Origin: Pseudotabrizicola algicola
Lineage (GTDB): Bacteria; Pseudomonadota; Alphaproteobacteria; Rhodobacterales; Rhodobacteraceae
Assembly: GCF_010915705.1 (NCBI RefSeq)
Contig: NZ_JAAIKE010000001.1
Span: forward strand, 868,001-932,000
Direction: 5' to 3'
Length of the DNA: 64,000 bases
How positions within the stretch are numbered: the first letter of the stretch is position 1; every line of letters starts with the position of its first letter. Made by a program: the position numbers and the translations under genes. The notes below the pieces were generated by a model. It searched no databases and had not been told where the DNA came from. It saw only the letters and a list, made by a program, of their open reading frames with translations. Shown in pieces: positions 63,084-64,000 of this stretch.

Positions 63084-64000
63084 TCATCCTTTCAGCTTGA
63101 AGGTGCGTGCGATCACGTCGCCCCAGGGACGGGCGGTGGGTGTGGGCCCGGGTTGCGGGTGATGGGGGCTGATCTGCGCCTCCGCCTCGGCCCTCGCCGC
63201 AAGAAGGCTGCAGCGAACCGCATCGAGGCTGGCATCCTGTTCGAGGAAACGCCCGGCCATCTGCGGCTGTCCCGCAAGGCGGCAGAGGTCGATCACGGCG
63301 CGGGCATGGGCGATGGCGTCACGCCGGATGGCGGTTGGATCGATGCCTGTCGCCACAGGGTCGGGAGTCGGCGGTATGCCCGGCTCAGGCTTGGGTTCAC
63401 ATGGGATCGCGGGAGCATCGTCGCCGATCTCGTCGCCTATGACATCCTCGGCGGTCTCATTGCCGTCCTGATCGCTCTCAGAAGCCGGATCGGCGATGGC
63501 TTCTGCCAGCGCGGGCGGCGCGTTGCGGAACCGCGCGATGTCGAAGCTGGCTGCAATCCGCACCGGTTCGATCATGCGGGTGGCAAGCCCGGCCTCCAGG
63601 GCCGCTCCCGCATCGAACCAGGTCTCGGCCGCCATCAGGGCCGCGATCTCCTCTTCGGTGCGTCCGGACCTTGCCGCATAGCCTCGGACCATGCCGCCCG
63701 CGATCTTGTCCATGGTGTCGGCCATCTCGCGCATGTCGGCGGCGGTGCCCATGACCAGCCCCGAAGGGTCGTGGATCATCAGAAAGGCATTCTCGGGCAT
63801 GACGATCTCGTCACCCGCCATGGCCACATAGGAGGCCGCCGAGGCGGCTACGCCGTCGATCCAGACGGTGATCGTGCCGTCATGCCGCTGCAGGGCATTG
63901 TAGATCGCCACCGCATCGAAGACCGAGCCGCCCGGGCTGTTGAGGCGCAGGTCGATCGGCACCCCGTCCGGCAGTGCGCCGAGTTCCGCGAGAAATCCCT
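63084..64000 (-). CDS. Phage head maturation protease, ClpP/S49-like (5' end outside window)
   Basis: The frame is open to the right edge. Visible features are RLNSPGGSVFDAVAIYNALQ (ClpP-like oxyanion loop), GVAASAASYVAMAGDEIVMP with the catalytic serine in AASAASY, and MIHDPSGLVMGTAADMREMA with the catalytic histidine. This is the capsid assembly protease of lambda-C type; the C-terminal part (residues about 170-293 of the visible portion) is rich in Pro/Asp/Glu and may act as scaffold (Nu3-like). Internal in-frame starts could make a separate scaffold. Confidence 0.9.
   Translation of the reverse strand, partial: GFLAELGALPDGVPIDLRLNSPGGSVFDAVAIYNALQRHDGTITVWIDGVAASAASYVAMAGDEIVMPENAFLMIHDPSGLVMGTAADMREMADTMDKIAGGMVRGYAARSGRTEEEIAALMAAETWFDAGAALEAGLATRMIEPVRIAASFDIARFRNAPPALAEAIADPASESDQDGNETAEDVIGDEIGDDAPAIPCEPKPEPGIPPTPDPVATGIDPTAIRRDAIAHARAVIDLCRLAGQPQMAGRFLEQDASLDAVRCSLLAARAEAEAQISPHHPQPGPTPTARPWGDVIARTFKLKG

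Larger units (their letters stand above)
44040..64000 (-). mobile_element. Siphovirus-type prophage (partial; right end outside the window)
   Basis: From the lysis genes at the left to the capsid protease at the right edge, nearly all genes lie on the minus strand in the order of a tailed-phage late operon: protease, decoration, capsid, neck, tail terminator, tail tube, tail chaperone, tape measure, tip, appendages, lysis. The lambda-E-type capsid and D-type decoration protein speak for a real phage rather than the Rhodobacter gene transfer agent, whose capsid is HK97-type. Terminase, portal, integrase and the right end must lie beyond 64000. I found no clear attachment repeat near 43954-44040. 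Confidence 0.88.

Noticed and set aside
44040-64000. Gene transfer agent (RcGTA-like) cluster
   Set aside because: The capsid is of lambda gpE type with a gpD-like decoration protein and a ClpP-like protease, and there is a vWA hub and lysis cassette; RcGTA has an HK97-type capsid and a different gene order.

Overview
The window is GC-rich and densely coding, and reads like a chromosome segment of a Rhodobacteraceae-type alphaproteobacterium (Rhodobacter/Paracoccus relatives). Support for this comes from the iron-control-element palindrome of the Irr type, the thiCOSGEFD gene order, the TRAP and sugar ABC operons, and prophage gene families I associate with this group. The family assignment is inference; no rRNA or tRNA gene is present. 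I found no CRISPR array and no insertion sequence.

Positions 1-10.8 kb are an iron/haem region. A haem importer operon hmuSTUV on the minus strand (hmuV cut by the window edge) diverges from the outer-membrane receptor hmuR. The receptor is followed by a small secreted protein and a dedicated energising set exbB-exbD-exbD-tonB, then a 55-residue hemP and a DUF1289 protein. A Dps-type ferritin with an Irr-type operator, an unknown gene and an alpha/beta hydrolase follow. Positions 10.8-20.8 kb hold an oligouronide operon: a sugar ABC importer, a large unassigned catabolic protein, kduI and a GH105/88 unsaturated uronyl hydrolase, with a divergent LacI regulator and an operator-like inverted repeat between them. 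Positions 21.1-26.9 kb hold a shikimate-dehydrogenase-like enzyme, a DapA-family lyase/aldolase, a TRAP transporter and a GntR regulator. Positions 26.9-33.9 kb hold a DUF3047 protein, a three-subunit molybdenum hydroxylase (PaoABC type), a second GntR regulator and an NCS1 permease.

Positions 33.9-34.7 kb contain a decayed AlpA-like regulator with an amber codon inside its helix-turn-helix. Next come a promoter and TPP riboswitch driving thiC-thiO-thiS-thiG-thiE-thiF-thiD (34.9-40.9 kb). A preQ1-I riboswitch then sits on the queC ribosome-binding site and controls queC-queD-queE-queF, the precursor pathway of queuosine. A bluB-like gene ends the host region at 43953.

From about 44.0 kb to the right edge lies most of a siphovirus-type prophage on the minus strand. 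Read in transcription order from the right it encodes: capsid protease (partial), decoration protein, lambda-E-type capsid, two neck genes, tail terminator, tail tube, tail assembly chaperone, tape measure, distal tail proteins, a tail hub with a von Willebrand A insert, appendage proteins, a holin candidate, an M15 endolysin and overlapping spanins. Two observations stand out. The chaperone gene pair carries a textbook -1 frameshift heptamer (A AAA AAC). A three-gene metal-efflux cassette (RcnR-like dmeR, dmeF and a second CDF transporter) sits in the opposite orientation between a neck gene and the tail terminator, inside the virion morphogenesis operon.
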